This document shows, piece after piece, positions 43,601-51,135 of a stretch of 64,000 nt of DNA. Location of the stretch: positions 124,001 to 188,000 of the forward strand of contig NZ_QTJV01000009.1 of the NCBI RefSeq assembly GCF_003412465.1, given 5' to 3'. Positions within the stretch are counted from its first letter, which is position 1; each line of letters begins with the position of its first letter. Origin of the DNA: Chitinophaga silvisoli (lineage in GTDB: Bacteria; Bacteroidota; Bacteroidia; Chitinophagales; Chitinophagaceae). Made by a program: the position numbers and the translations under genes. The notes below the pieces were generated by a model, which worked only from the letters and a program-made list of their open reading frames with translations, was not told where the DNA came from and made no database searches.

Positions 43601-43957
43601 GTTTTCATGTTTAAATGCCGCGGCACGCTCATCTTCATTCACCACTAATTTATCAGCTTCAGGAAAAAGAGAAAAAACAGCATAGTCATTCACCCATGAA
43701 CTACATTGGTGTGATTGCTGAAAGCCCCTGATAGTATGTACAAAATACTGGTACTTCCAGCCATCGCCATTCTTCCCCGTTTGCGGGGTCCAGGTATGCA
43801 TGCCAAAAGGCAATGCTGTGGCCGGATAGGTATTACCATAGGAAAATTCGTACCTGCTATTCGTTCCCTGCCTTGTATTTACATAATTCACCTGCCCCCT
43901 GCCCGGCAGGAAAGCTACAGTACAAAATAACAAGGCTATAAATATTTGCTTCATCAA
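40676..43957 (-). CDS. GH92 alpha-mannosidase fused to a GH130-like domain
   Basis: The 1093-residue product has a signal peptide (MMKQIFIALLFCTVAFLPGR). Residues about 22-740 match GH92 (VNYVNTRQGTNSRYEFSYGN, DNGFWDTFRGQFPLNTIMHP, GYPGDEDQGQMSSWYVLSAA, and the GMLGNHAISLLADAW loop). Residues about 790-1093 match GH130 (SNDTFNPGAVLKDGKICILY, then FEWKGGCEDPRVAVTKDGTY, and RYWMYWGEYHVYAATSDNLY); the EDPR motif and 'FNPG' are the usual substrate residues. GH92 cuts alpha-mannose; GH130 acts on beta-mannosides by phosphorolysis or hydrolysis. As phosphate is limited in the periplasm, hydrolysis is the likelier mode. The fusion joins two mannose activities. Downstream it meets the permease after two bases and upstream it overlaps the propeller gene by four. 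Confidence 0.85.
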   Translation of the reverse strand: MMKQIFIALLFCTVAFLPGRGQVNYVNTRQGTNSRYEFSYGNTYPATALPFGMHTWTPQTGKNGDGWKYQYFVHTIRGFQQSHQCSSWVNDYAVFSLFPEADKLVVNEDERAAAFKHENEIAQPGYYKVTFDNGIKTEFSPTERGAHFRFTFPSKKSILLLDGYTKMSQVKIDPVNRKITGYVNNARWVPQSFRNYFEITFDKPFKAYGTWENKQNTVKANESEAAGEGVGAYIDFGNARQIEAKVASSYISAEQATLTLQREVKGKFEDTHAAADKVWNTLLSRMKVEGGTEEQKATFYSCLYHANLFSHQFFEYDKDGNPYYYSPYDGKIHQGYMYTDNGFWDTFRGQFPLNTIMHPAMEGRYAQALLDAQEQCGWFPAWSFPGETGGMLGNHAISLLADAWVKGIRTFDPEKALKAYFHEATNKGPWGSANGRPGFKEYYEMGYCPYSEKTLGASSWTLEFAYDDFCGYQLAKMTNQPFYENVFSRQMYNYRNLYDPATGFMRAKDAAGNWITPFDPLDWGGPYTEGNAWHWTWSVFHDVQGLINLMGGEQQFTNKIDSVFSVPGTIKVGGYGQVIHEMTEMAAFKMGQYAQGNEPIHHLVYLYNYAGQPWKTQWHVRQIMQNMYNATENGYPGDEDQGQMSSWYVLSAAGFYSVCPGTDQYVIGSPLFPKMTISLENGRSFIVEAENNSPENVYIQSATLNGVPYEHNFITHNAIMNGGTLHLVMGPEPNYKRGIKAADRPFSLTSAGSWPLGPFTRPGGVNPLISPDSTTSFRDPMTGELVGWESNDTFNPGAVLKDGKICILYRAEDRSGKGIGMRTSRLGLATSEDGIHVISRSKTPVLFPDNDNAKEFEWKGGCEDPRVAVTKDGTYLVLYTEWNNKVPRLGAALSKDLIHWEKKGPVFKGAFRDIASKSASILTEVDNGQLVISKVNGRYWMYWGEYHVYAATSDNLYEWTPLTTPDGKLKELMSPRKGYFDSDLTECGPPAVKTPQGIVLLYNGKNSATNGDKRYTAKTYAAGQALFDLQNPEHLLDRLDQPFLVPQEAFEKSGQYPAGTVFIEGLVLFRNKWFLYYGCADSRVAVAVADKKE

Positions 43958-45081
43958 TGAGTTAATTTAAGTCTGAGAAACCGTGGACGATATAAATGTG
44001 GATGTTTTTGTAAATCATTAAAGAACTCTACTGAATTGACATTGTAGCTGATTAAAAGTTCGCCGGGGGCAGAGATGCCGGGATGCGCTTTCGCATTGTA
44101 CATCACATAGGTCTTTTCTTCTGCATCCTTACTGCAATCCCAGAGTTTGATCACGGGGCCAAAAGGGCCAATTGGCGTAGCACCTACCCGCATTCCGATA
44201 GTAGTGCCTAAACCTCCCTCCTGGAAGATAAGGGCATACCTGCCATCCGGCAAGGGAGACACACTTAGTTCATTGGAGACCTTGTCCGTCACATCTGCCG
44301 CTTTATCCATTTCCTTTACCCATTCTTTACCATTATAAAATCGCCACTGATCGAAATGATCGAATTCTGCTGGTTTTACCCTTGCTACGACCATCCCCTT
44401 TGCCATGCCATGCACGCCATAAATGTATACATAGCCATCAGGTGCCGGTGCACCTGCTTTCTTTGTATTCACATAGATGCCTGCACCATAAGAGCCGGTC
44501 TGGCCGGATTTATCTGTAAAAAAGAAAGGCGTATCCATCTGCTCATACTTTGCAAATGGCAGCTTTGTTCCTTTGGAGATCTTAATCAGCGTATTGCCCA
44601 CTTCCCTGAAGCCAAAGGCTTCCTGAGATACATTGCGGACACGGTAACCAAAGATATAAAGGGTATTGTCCTGCTCCTGGTTTACAAAACCATCACCCAG
44701 CCAATAATAATCGTTCTTCTCTGTGAGTGGTGTGGAGGGTTCAAATACGGAGATGGCTTCATGTTCCTCATTTTCAGGCCAGTAAAATTTCATCTCATGA
44801 CCATTCCAGATAGCCACACTATTGTGGATCATGCGGGAGCCTGGTTGCAATGAATCATGCTCAATCGTGCCGATCATGGAATCGCTGAATATAAATAACA
44901 GACTATCTGAACGGCGGTTTTCCACCCCATTGAATGGAATGGAATAAATGCCATCACCACCAAACCAGCCATTATTCCTGATAAAACGTGCTGACCACTC
45001 AGGCACTTCTTCCACCTTGTATTGCGCCTGGCAGTTAAAAAGCAGTAATAAACCCGAGAGCGTAAAAACCAATCTCTTCAT
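43954..45081 (-). CDS. Secreted DUF4185/DUF5005-like beta-propeller protein
   Basis: The 375-residue product has a signal peptide (MKRLVFTLSGLLLLFNCQAQ). The rest shows repeated strand blocks of a five-bladed propeller: WFGGDGIYSIPFNG, SLLFIFSDSMIGTI, YYWLGDGFVNQEQDNTLYIF, DGYVYIYGVHGMAKGMVVAR and PDGRYALIFQEGGLGTTIGM. The acidic 'GDGI', 'FSDS' and late 'NAKAHPGIS' are typical of glycosidase-like propellers (DUF4185, DUF5005, GH43-like). The catalytic set is not fixed here. It overlaps the GH92-GH130 start by four bases, and its context suggests a mannan-side-chain or glycan-trimming role. Confidence 0.65.
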   Translation of the reverse strand: MKRLVFTLSGLLLLFNCQAQYKVEEVPEWSARFIRNNGWFGGDGIYSIPFNGVENRRSDSLLFIFSDSMIGTIEHDSLQPGSRMIHNSVAIWNGHEMKFYWPENEEHEAISVFEPSTPLTEKNDYYWLGDGFVNQEQDNTLYIFGYRVRNVSQEAFGFREVGNTLIKISKGTKLPFAKYEQMDTPFFFTDKSGQTGSYGAGIYVNTKKAGAPAPDGYVYIYGVHGMAKGMVVARVKPAEFDHFDQWRFYNGKEWVKEMDKAADVTDKVSNELSVSPLPDGRYALIFQEGGLGTTIGMRVGATPIGPFGPVIKLWDCSKDAEEKTYVMYNAKAHPGISAPGELLISYNVNSVEFFNDLQKHPHLYRPRFLRLKLTH

Positions 45082-45083
45082 AA

Positions 45084-46187
45084 CTATGGAATTTGTTTTG
45101 TAGATGAAAAATAAGATCTACCTGTTAACCAAACAAATCCTGCTACCCCTCCGGCCATAAAAACCAGGGCTATGATCTGCGCCTGGCTCAGCTGGAAGAT
45201 GGTATATTTCGGCGTTATCCTTATTAGTTCTATGTAATAACGTTCTATACCGTTTAAGATTAAATACAAAAAAAACATAACTCCGGGGGTGCGGAGCCGC
45301 TTCCTGATCCCCCACATGAAGGCGAACAACAGGATGCATAACACCGCCTCATACAATGGTGTAGGGTATACTCCTAAAGGTAATTCAAAATATCCCTGTT
45401 TAAATACACCCGCATCTATCGCATTGTGCGGATAGGTATAGGCCCATGCCCATTGTGGGATCCAGTCAGGCTTTATGTGCCTGTTCACGATTCCCCAGTC
45501 GCCGTCGCCGGACAACTGGCAACCTATCCTCCCGATTCCATAAGCCAGCATCATACCGGGAGAACCGATATCCGCCATATGGATCAGTTTGATTTTATGC
45601 CTGTAGCCTATGTACAGATAAGTCAATGCGCCGAAGATGAGACCACCATAATAGGTAAACCCGCTGCGTGAGAACAGGACTGTGACAGGATTATAGATCA
45701 GCTCCTGGAAATGCTCTGCTGCATCAAACAACTTGGCACCTAAAAAGCCCCATACCGCTACCATAAATACAATATAGGGCATGAGCTGGTAGGGATGAAT
45801 AAAGGTAGCTGTTGACTCTTTATAGGAAACCCAGGCCCATATGCCCCATACCAGGGCAAGGGCACTACCCGCTATCCAATTGCCTCTTAGTGAAAACAAC
45901 AGGCTTACCGGCTCCTGTCCCTGTATGAGTGCAAGTACTATCGCCACCACCTTGTACCCTATCAGAAATCCTATGCCAGCATTTACAATTACTTCCACCG
46001 GTTTGCCGGCCGCTTTGATCTGTATACCACTAATGGTACCATCCTGCTCCTTCCGCTTAAACTCGGATACAAATACAACATAGGCCCCGGCAAAAGCCAG
46101 GGCCATACATGTACCAAATGTCTGAAGGTTGACCTTCACATTAACGTGGAATATGTAGCTGAAAAGATCTCCGATAGTAGGAAACAT
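45084..46187 (-). CDS. Prolipoprotein diacylglyceryl transferase-like membrane protein
   Basis: The 367-residue protein has about seven hydrophobic segments and the Lgt core: YGIGRIGCQLSGDGDWGIVN (about residue 210-230) in place of the usual GRxGNFINGExxG, and LPLGVYPTPLYEAVLCILLF near the end. From the family it would attach diacylglycerol to lipoprotein cysteines. The Asn and Glu of the main motif are changed (Q and D here), a version seen in some Bacteroidota proteins. Why a copy lies in a mannan locus is not clear; it may modify the SusD lipoproteins of this locus. It follows the SusC gene by four bases and precedes the propeller by two. Confidence 0.75.
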   Translation of the reverse strand: MFPTIGDLFSYIFHVNVKVNLQTFGTCMALAFAGAYVVFVSEFKRKEQDGTISGIQIKAAGKPVEVIVNAGIGFLIGYKVVAIVLALIQGQEPVSLLFSLRGNWIAGSALALVWGIWAWVSYKESTATFIHPYQLMPYIVFMVAVWGFLGAKLFDAAEHFQELIYNPVTVLFSRSGFTYYGGLIFGALTYLYIGYRHKIKLIHMADIGSPGMMLAYGIGRIGCQLSGDGDWGIVNRHIKPDWIPQWAWAYTYPHNAIDAGVFKQGYFELPLGVYPTPLYEAVLCILLFAFMWGIRKRLRTPGVMFFLYLILNGIERYYIELIRITPKYTIFQLSQAQIIALVFMAGGVAGFVWLTGRSYFSSTKQIP

Positions 46188-46191
46188 ATGC

Positions 46192-49100
46192 TTATAAACT
46201 TAATTGCACACCTAAGTTAACTACGCGCTGGTTAATATACGCATCCCCTGCAGTATTAGTACTGATTTCAGGATCCTGCTGATATTTACGGTAATTATCC
46301 CAGGTAAACAGGTTGTAGGCACTCATGTAAATCCTCGCACTGTTCAGTTTGAAAGGCAGCATCTTTGTCGGGAACTGGTATCCCAGGTCTACTGTCTTCA
46401 GGCGGATGTAATGTGCATTCACCAACCAATAATCAGATGGATAATAAGTAGGACTATTTACAGATGATTTGTTGGTAGTCAGTCTTGGATATTTAGCACT
46501 ACCTGCAGTCTCAGGTGTCCATGCCTCCAGGTGGATCGGCTGGAACTGGCCAATGAATGGTTCGATACCCGTACCGGTGATGATAAAGCTGTAGTTGAAA
46601 GAGCCCTGCAGCAATACGCTCAGGCTAAAACCCTTGTAGGATGCCTGCAGGTTTAGCCCCAGGTTGGTATTGGGCAGATTCGGATGCCCGATAGCACGCT
46701 GGTCAAATACATTGATAAAGCCATCTCCGTTCAGGTCCTGGTATTTCAGATCACCTGCATGCAGTGGTAAACCATTGTCAGGCACCGCCACATTCTTGTT
46801 GCCGGCATTACTACCACCATTGCCTGCCATATAGGAATTTACATTATCGATATCTTCCTGCGTATAGTAGCCCAATGAATGGTAACCGAATGGCTGGTTC
46901 AATGGCTTGCCGGTGTGCGTCAACCATGGATAGGCAGGTGATGCCTCACTCTGGTAGAGAATCTTGTTCTTTGCATAAGAGAAAACAAAATTGGCTCCCC
47001 ACTGTAAGTTATTGATACTACTGTGATAACCGATCTGACCATCAAAACCCTGGTTTTGTGTACGGCCAATGTTCACAGCAGGCAATCCTACCCCAAGGAT
47101 ATCAGGAACATTGTTAGGTACGATCAGCTGATCATAACGAATATTCCTGAAGACCTCGATAGTGGCAGAAAGCTTGTTATCTTTCAGCATATTCATATCC
47201 AGGGCAATGTTAGTTTCTTTTTGCTTTTCCCATACCACGTTGCTGTTTGCCAGGTTGCCTTCGTAGAACATTGTATAGTTGGAAGGTGACTCACCAAAGG
47301 GATATGTGCTACCATTCTGGATATAGTTCTGGGCATAGATATACCTGTTGTTCGGTGCCACATCAGAACCCACTATACCATAGGAACCACGAATTTTGAA
47401 CAGGCCGAATACAGGGAATGCTTCTTTAAAGAACTTCTCACCAGACAGGTTATAACCCAAACCAATGGCAGGGAATAAACCAAAGCGGTGATTGGATGCA
47501 AACCTGTCAGTACCATTGTAAGCAGCCTTCAGATCTACCAGGTACTTACCGTCATATTCATAGTTGCCGGATGCAGATACACCCTGGAATTTCGCAGGTA
47601 CACCTATTGATGCAGGATCCAGGTTGTCATAAGCATCGAATGTCTGTGACTGCTGGTTCAATAATAATAAACCTGTCACGTGGTGCTTCTGGTTGAAGGT
47701 GCGGTCATAGTTTGAAAAGAACTGCAGGTTGACATTATTTGTATAAATATTGGTATTCCCTGAATAGTAAATATTGGAGAATACATAGGTACCTGCAGGA
47801 TTCAATGTATAGGACTTATCGACAGGATTATAGTGATAAGAAGGTATAGAACCAAAATTACCCGTACCTCTTGTATACTGCTCCTGGCTGGAATAAGCGA
47901 TACGTGCACTGATGGACAAACCATCCGTGATCTTATTCAGCTGCTGGGTAGCATTGAATACGATGTTATAATCTGTTCTCTTTGCATTCTGGTACCCCCC
48001 TGTAGCCAGTCTCGCATTCAATGTAGGTAAATGACCTGTATTGAAACGGGAATAAGCATAGGCATAAGAGCCGTCAGGATTCAGGAATGGTGCAGTGAAA
48101 GGAGTCAGTTTACTAAAGTCAAAGACTTCAGACAATGCACTGTTTGCAGACAGGTTGGGTGAGTTCGTTGTTGAGAAACGGGTAGTCACATCCAGGCGCA
48201 TTGTCAATGTCTTATTAGCTCTCAAATCCAGGTTTGACCTGAAGTTGTACCGCTTGAAATTGTAATTGGTATTTACAGTACCACGGGGATCAGGGAAGGT
48301 ACGTACCAGGCCATTCTGGTTCATAGCACCACCTGAGATGAAGTACTTCACGGTTTCGTTACCACCTGAGATATCGAGATTCGTATTCTGCTGGAAACTG
48401 AATTGTTTGAAGATAGCATCATACCAGTTTACATCCGGGTGACCGTAAGGATCGGAATGGTCTTTAAAAGCATTCAGGTCCTCCTGTGTAAATTCTGCTG
48501 TCAAACCATCGTTCGCATCCGCCTGGTTGATGAGGCGAGCAGATTCGTATGCATCCAGGAACTTAGGGATCCGGGTAGGTGTCTGTGTACCACCTTCCAC
48601 ACGTACATTGATCTGCGGCTTACCCAGCTTACCACGGCGTGTAGTCACCACCAGTACACCATTCGCACCTTTGATACCGTAGATAGCAGTCGTACTTGCA
48701 TCTTTCAACACTGAGATAGAAGCAATTTCATTCACATTGATCTGTTGCAGCTGATCATAGGTGTATTCCACATCATCTACAATGATCAGCGGTTTATTGC
48801 CCGCAGGGTTCAGTGAGCTCACCCCTCGGATATAGAAGTCGGAGGCATCTTTACCCGGCTGACCGGAAGACTGTTGGGAGAAGAAGCCCGGCAATCTGCC
48901 TGATAAGGCATTCTGCACATTCGCCGTAGGCACATTCCTGATTTCGGCAGCATTGATGGTGCTTACAGAACCGGTGGTGGTGATACGGGTCGTCTTTCCA
49001 TAACCTACTACTACCACCTCATCCAATGCCTGGTTATCTGAAGCCAATGATATATCGATGCCCTCATTCTTGCCGGCGACACTCAGCTCCCGGGTCACAT

Positions 49101-49332
49101 ACCCCAGGTAGCGAAATATAAGCACATTGGAAGAACCTTTCAGTGTGAGTTTGAATTTACCGGCTGCATCGGTGATCGTACCATTTGTGGGCACTCCTTT
49201 TTCAGCCACCGTTACCCCCGGCAATGGTCCCTGGATATCCCGCACTGCGCCGGATACCACCCGGTGCTGCGCCAGCAAAACCCCGGGGAGTAAATTTATA
49301 ACTATACAAATCAGCAGTATTATTTTCCGCAT
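46192..49332 (-). CDS. SusC-type TonB-linked receptor (second set)
   Basis: The 1046-residue product starts MRKIILLICIVINLLPGVLL at ATG 49332 and has the SusC layout: carboxypeptidase-like domain (VVSGAVRDIQGPLPGVTVAE), TonB-box-like DEVVVVGYGKTTR, plug (ALSGRLPGFFSQQSSGQPGK, SSLNPAGNKPLIIVDDVEYT, DASTTAIYGIKGANGVLVVT) and barrel ending in NLGVQLSL. It lacks an STN domain, so it is not linked to sigma signalling. It is downstream of the SusD at 49368, which is the reverse of the usual C-then-D order. No SusD follows it; the next gene is the Lgt-like protein. Confidence 0.92.
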   Translation of the reverse strand: MRKIILLICIVINLLPGVLLAQHRVVSGAVRDIQGPLPGVTVAEKGVPTNGTITDAAGKFKLTLKGSSNVLIFRYLGYVTRELSVAGKNEGIDISLASDNQALDEVVVVGYGKTTRITTTGSVSTINAAEIRNVPTANVQNALSGRLPGFFSQQSSGQPGKDASDFYIRGVSSLNPAGNKPLIIVDDVEYTYDQLQQINVNEIASISVLKDASTTAIYGIKGANGVLVVTTRRGKLGKPQINVRVEGGTQTPTRIPKFLDAYESARLINQADANDGLTAEFTQEDLNAFKDHSDPYGHPDVNWYDAIFKQFSFQQNTNLDISGGNETVKYFISGGAMNQNGLVRTFPDPRGTVNTNYNFKRYNFRSNLDLRANKTLTMRLDVTTRFSTTNSPNLSANSALSEVFDFSKLTPFTAPFLNPDGSYAYAYSRFNTGHLPTLNARLATGGYQNAKRTDYNIVFNATQQLNKITDGLSISARIAYSSQEQYTRGTGNFGSIPSYHYNPVDKSYTLNPAGTYVFSNIYYSGNTNIYTNNVNLQFFSNYDRTFNQKHHVTGLLLLNQQSQTFDAYDNLDPASIGVPAKFQGVSASGNYEYDGKYLVDLKAAYNGTDRFASNHRFGLFPAIGLGYNLSGEKFFKEAFPVFGLFKIRGSYGIVGSDVAPNNRYIYAQNYIQNGSTYPFGESPSNYTMFYEGNLANSNVVWEKQKETNIALDMNMLKDNKLSATIEVFRNIRYDQLIVPNNVPDILGVGLPAVNIGRTQNQGFDGQIGYHSSINNLQWGANFVFSYAKNKILYQSEASPAYPWLTHTGKPLNQPFGYHSLGYYTQEDIDNVNSYMAGNGGSNAGNKNVAVPDNGLPLHAGDLKYQDLNGDGFINVFDQRAIGHPNLPNTNLGLNLQASYKGFSLSVLLQGSFNYSFIITGTGIEPFIGQFQPIHLEAWTPETAGSAKYPRLTTNKSSVNSPTYYPSDYWLVNAHYIRLKTVDLGYQFPTKMLPFKLNSARIYMSAYNLFTWDNYRKYQQDPEISTNTAGDAYINQRVVNLGVQLSL

Positions 49333-49367
49333 GTCTGATTGTTTGTAATTTTTAAGAATTGAGTAGC

Positions 49368-51122
49368 TTACCATCCCGGGTTTTGTTTCATAGCCGGGTT
49401 CTTCGCCACTTCATTATAAGGGATGGGATACAGGTATTGTTTGTCTTTGAACACCGTGGTCAGGATATTCACATAATTATAAGTATAAGCCACCCCATTC
49501 TTAACGATAGAGATCCCCGTACGTGGCTGGTTCATGACAGTACCCGCTATCTTCCAGCGACGAATATCAAAGTAACGGTGCTCTTCAAAGGCGAACTCAA
49601 TTCTCCATTCATTCTGTATAACTGCCCTCATTTCTGCCTGCGTCATGTTGGGTGCCAGACCATAGTTGCCATCATCCCCTGCCGCAATACCTGCCCTTGC
49701 CCTGATAGCATGCAACTGGTCGTATACATCGGACTGTGGTGCCGCTTCTACTTCGTTGCGTGCTTCCGCATAGGCCAGCAGGATCTCTGCATAGCGCATG
49801 ACTACCCAGTCAGAAGGATGATTGCTATAGGTGGTGGCCGCTTCAAAGTCACCCATGAACTTGCGCATGTAGTAGCCACTTTCTGTTTGTTGCAAAGAGG
49901 AATTTGGCTTGCTCTTTCCGCCCTCATAAGTATCTACTGTACTGCTCAACCAGGTAGCACCATTGTAAAAGATCGTCGCATCAAAACGGGGATCACGCTT
50001 TACATCGTTCAGTAAGCTATAAGGATCAGCAGCGAGATAGCCGGAAGCAGGGTCCGTAATAGGCAGGCCATTCTGCATAGGGAATGCATTCACCAATTCC
50101 TGGGTAGGACTGGTATTCCCGGTACCACCCGCCTGGAAACCAATAGGACCATTCCTGGTTTCAATACCTGTAGAGTTATTGCCCGGACGGATAAAGATCA
50201 ACTCACTGTTATTCTGATCCAGGAAAATATGTTTGAATGAAGGCAGGAGCGAATAAACACCCAGGTTCATTACATCCTGTGCTGCCTGTGCAGCCAGTGA
50301 CCAGCGGTTTACATCATAGTTGGTATAACCGGTCAGGGCATTGCCACTCTCAACGTTTCCACCATTGAAGAGCGGACTTGCAGCAAGTAACAATGTTTTT
50401 GCCTTCAGTGCCAGCGCAGCACCTTTTGTAGCACGATAGTTATCCCCGCCTGATAAGGGTGCTGAGATCAGGCTATCCTTGATCGCATCGCATTCACTTA
50501 CGATATAGCTGATACAATCAGCAAAGGTATTACGGGGAATTTCGAGGTTGTCTTCGATGTTGTAGACTTTATCTCCCAGCAATGGTACACCCCCATAGCG
50601 TCTTACCAGTTCAAAGTAAAAGTACGCTCTCAGGAAACGGGCTTCGCATCTCCATACCTGTGCAGTGGTCGCACCATTGGACAAACCACCTTTTACAGGG
50701 ACTACACCAATACCATTGATAAAGATATTGGCATTGCGGATGCCTGCCCAGAATGCATCCGGCACGCCGGAGCTGGTAGGTGCCTGGGAGAGGTTTGTAC
50801 CCTCCCAGTAATTCTCTGCACCGGGAAAGTTGAAAGAAGTTACCGCATCGGTAGCAATCAGGGTAACAGGGATATTACTACCTGTCTGAGAAGACACCGC
50901 ATCGTCAGCAGCTGCATCGAGGTAGTCACCACCTGCACGGTTATGTCCATTCTTCACAATGGCATAAATACCATACAGGTAAGATTGTGCATTCACACCC
51001 GCAGAATCCAGCGGATCGAAGACATAGTTGCCTGTCACTTTATCTACCGGGAACTGCTCGTACTTTTTGCAGCCACCTATGATGACCGCGAGTAAGAGTA
51101 TTTTATGAATATAATTTTTCAT
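49368..51122 (-). CDS. SusD-type lipoprotein (second set)
   Basis: The 584-residue product starts MKNYIHKILLLAVIIGGCKK, a lipoprotein signal. The SusD/RagB pattern follows: GVNAQSYLYGIYAIVKNGHN, AQVWRCEARFLRAYFYFELV, RRYGGVPLLGDKVYNIEDNL, RATKGAALALKAKTLLLAAS and the C-terminal ILLAYAEARNEVEAAPQSDV plus RIEFAFEEHRYFDIRRWKIA. It pairs with the SusC at 51136, which ends 13 bases upstream in transcription order. Surface-located. Confidence 0.92.
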   Translation of the reverse strand: MKNYIHKILLLAVIIGGCKKYEQFPVDKVTGNYVFDPLDSAGVNAQSYLYGIYAIVKNGHNRAGGDYLDAAADDAVSSQTGSNIPVTLIATDAVTSFNFPGAENYWEGTNLSQAPTSSGVPDAFWAGIRNANIFINGIGVVPVKGGLSNGATTAQVWRCEARFLRAYFYFELVRRYGGVPLLGDKVYNIEDNLEIPRNTFADCISYIVSECDAIKDSLISAPLSGGDNYRATKGAALALKAKTLLLAASPLFNGGNVESGNALTGYTNYDVNRWSLAAQAAQDVMNLGVYSLLPSFKHIFLDQNNSELIFIRPGNNSTGIETRNGPIGFQAGGTGNTSPTQELVNAFPMQNGLPITDPASGYLAADPYSLLNDVKRDPRFDATIFYNGATWLSSTVDTYEGGKSKPNSSLQQTESGYYMRKFMGDFEAATTYSNHPSDWVVMRYAEILLAYAEARNEVEAAPQSDVYDQLHAIRARAGIAAGDDGNYGLAPNMTQAEMRAVIQNEWRIEFAFEEHRYFDIRRWKIAGTVMNQPRTGISIVKNGVAYTYNYVNILTTVFKDKQYLYPIPYNEVAKNPAMKQNPGW

Positions 51123-51135
51123 GGCTCAATCTCTT

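Noticed and set aside
48403..48714. 103-codon plus-strand frame in the SusC gene (and many others at 40.8-63.5 kb)
   Set aside because: All lie opposite clear SusC, SusD or glycosidase genes and have no protein-like features.
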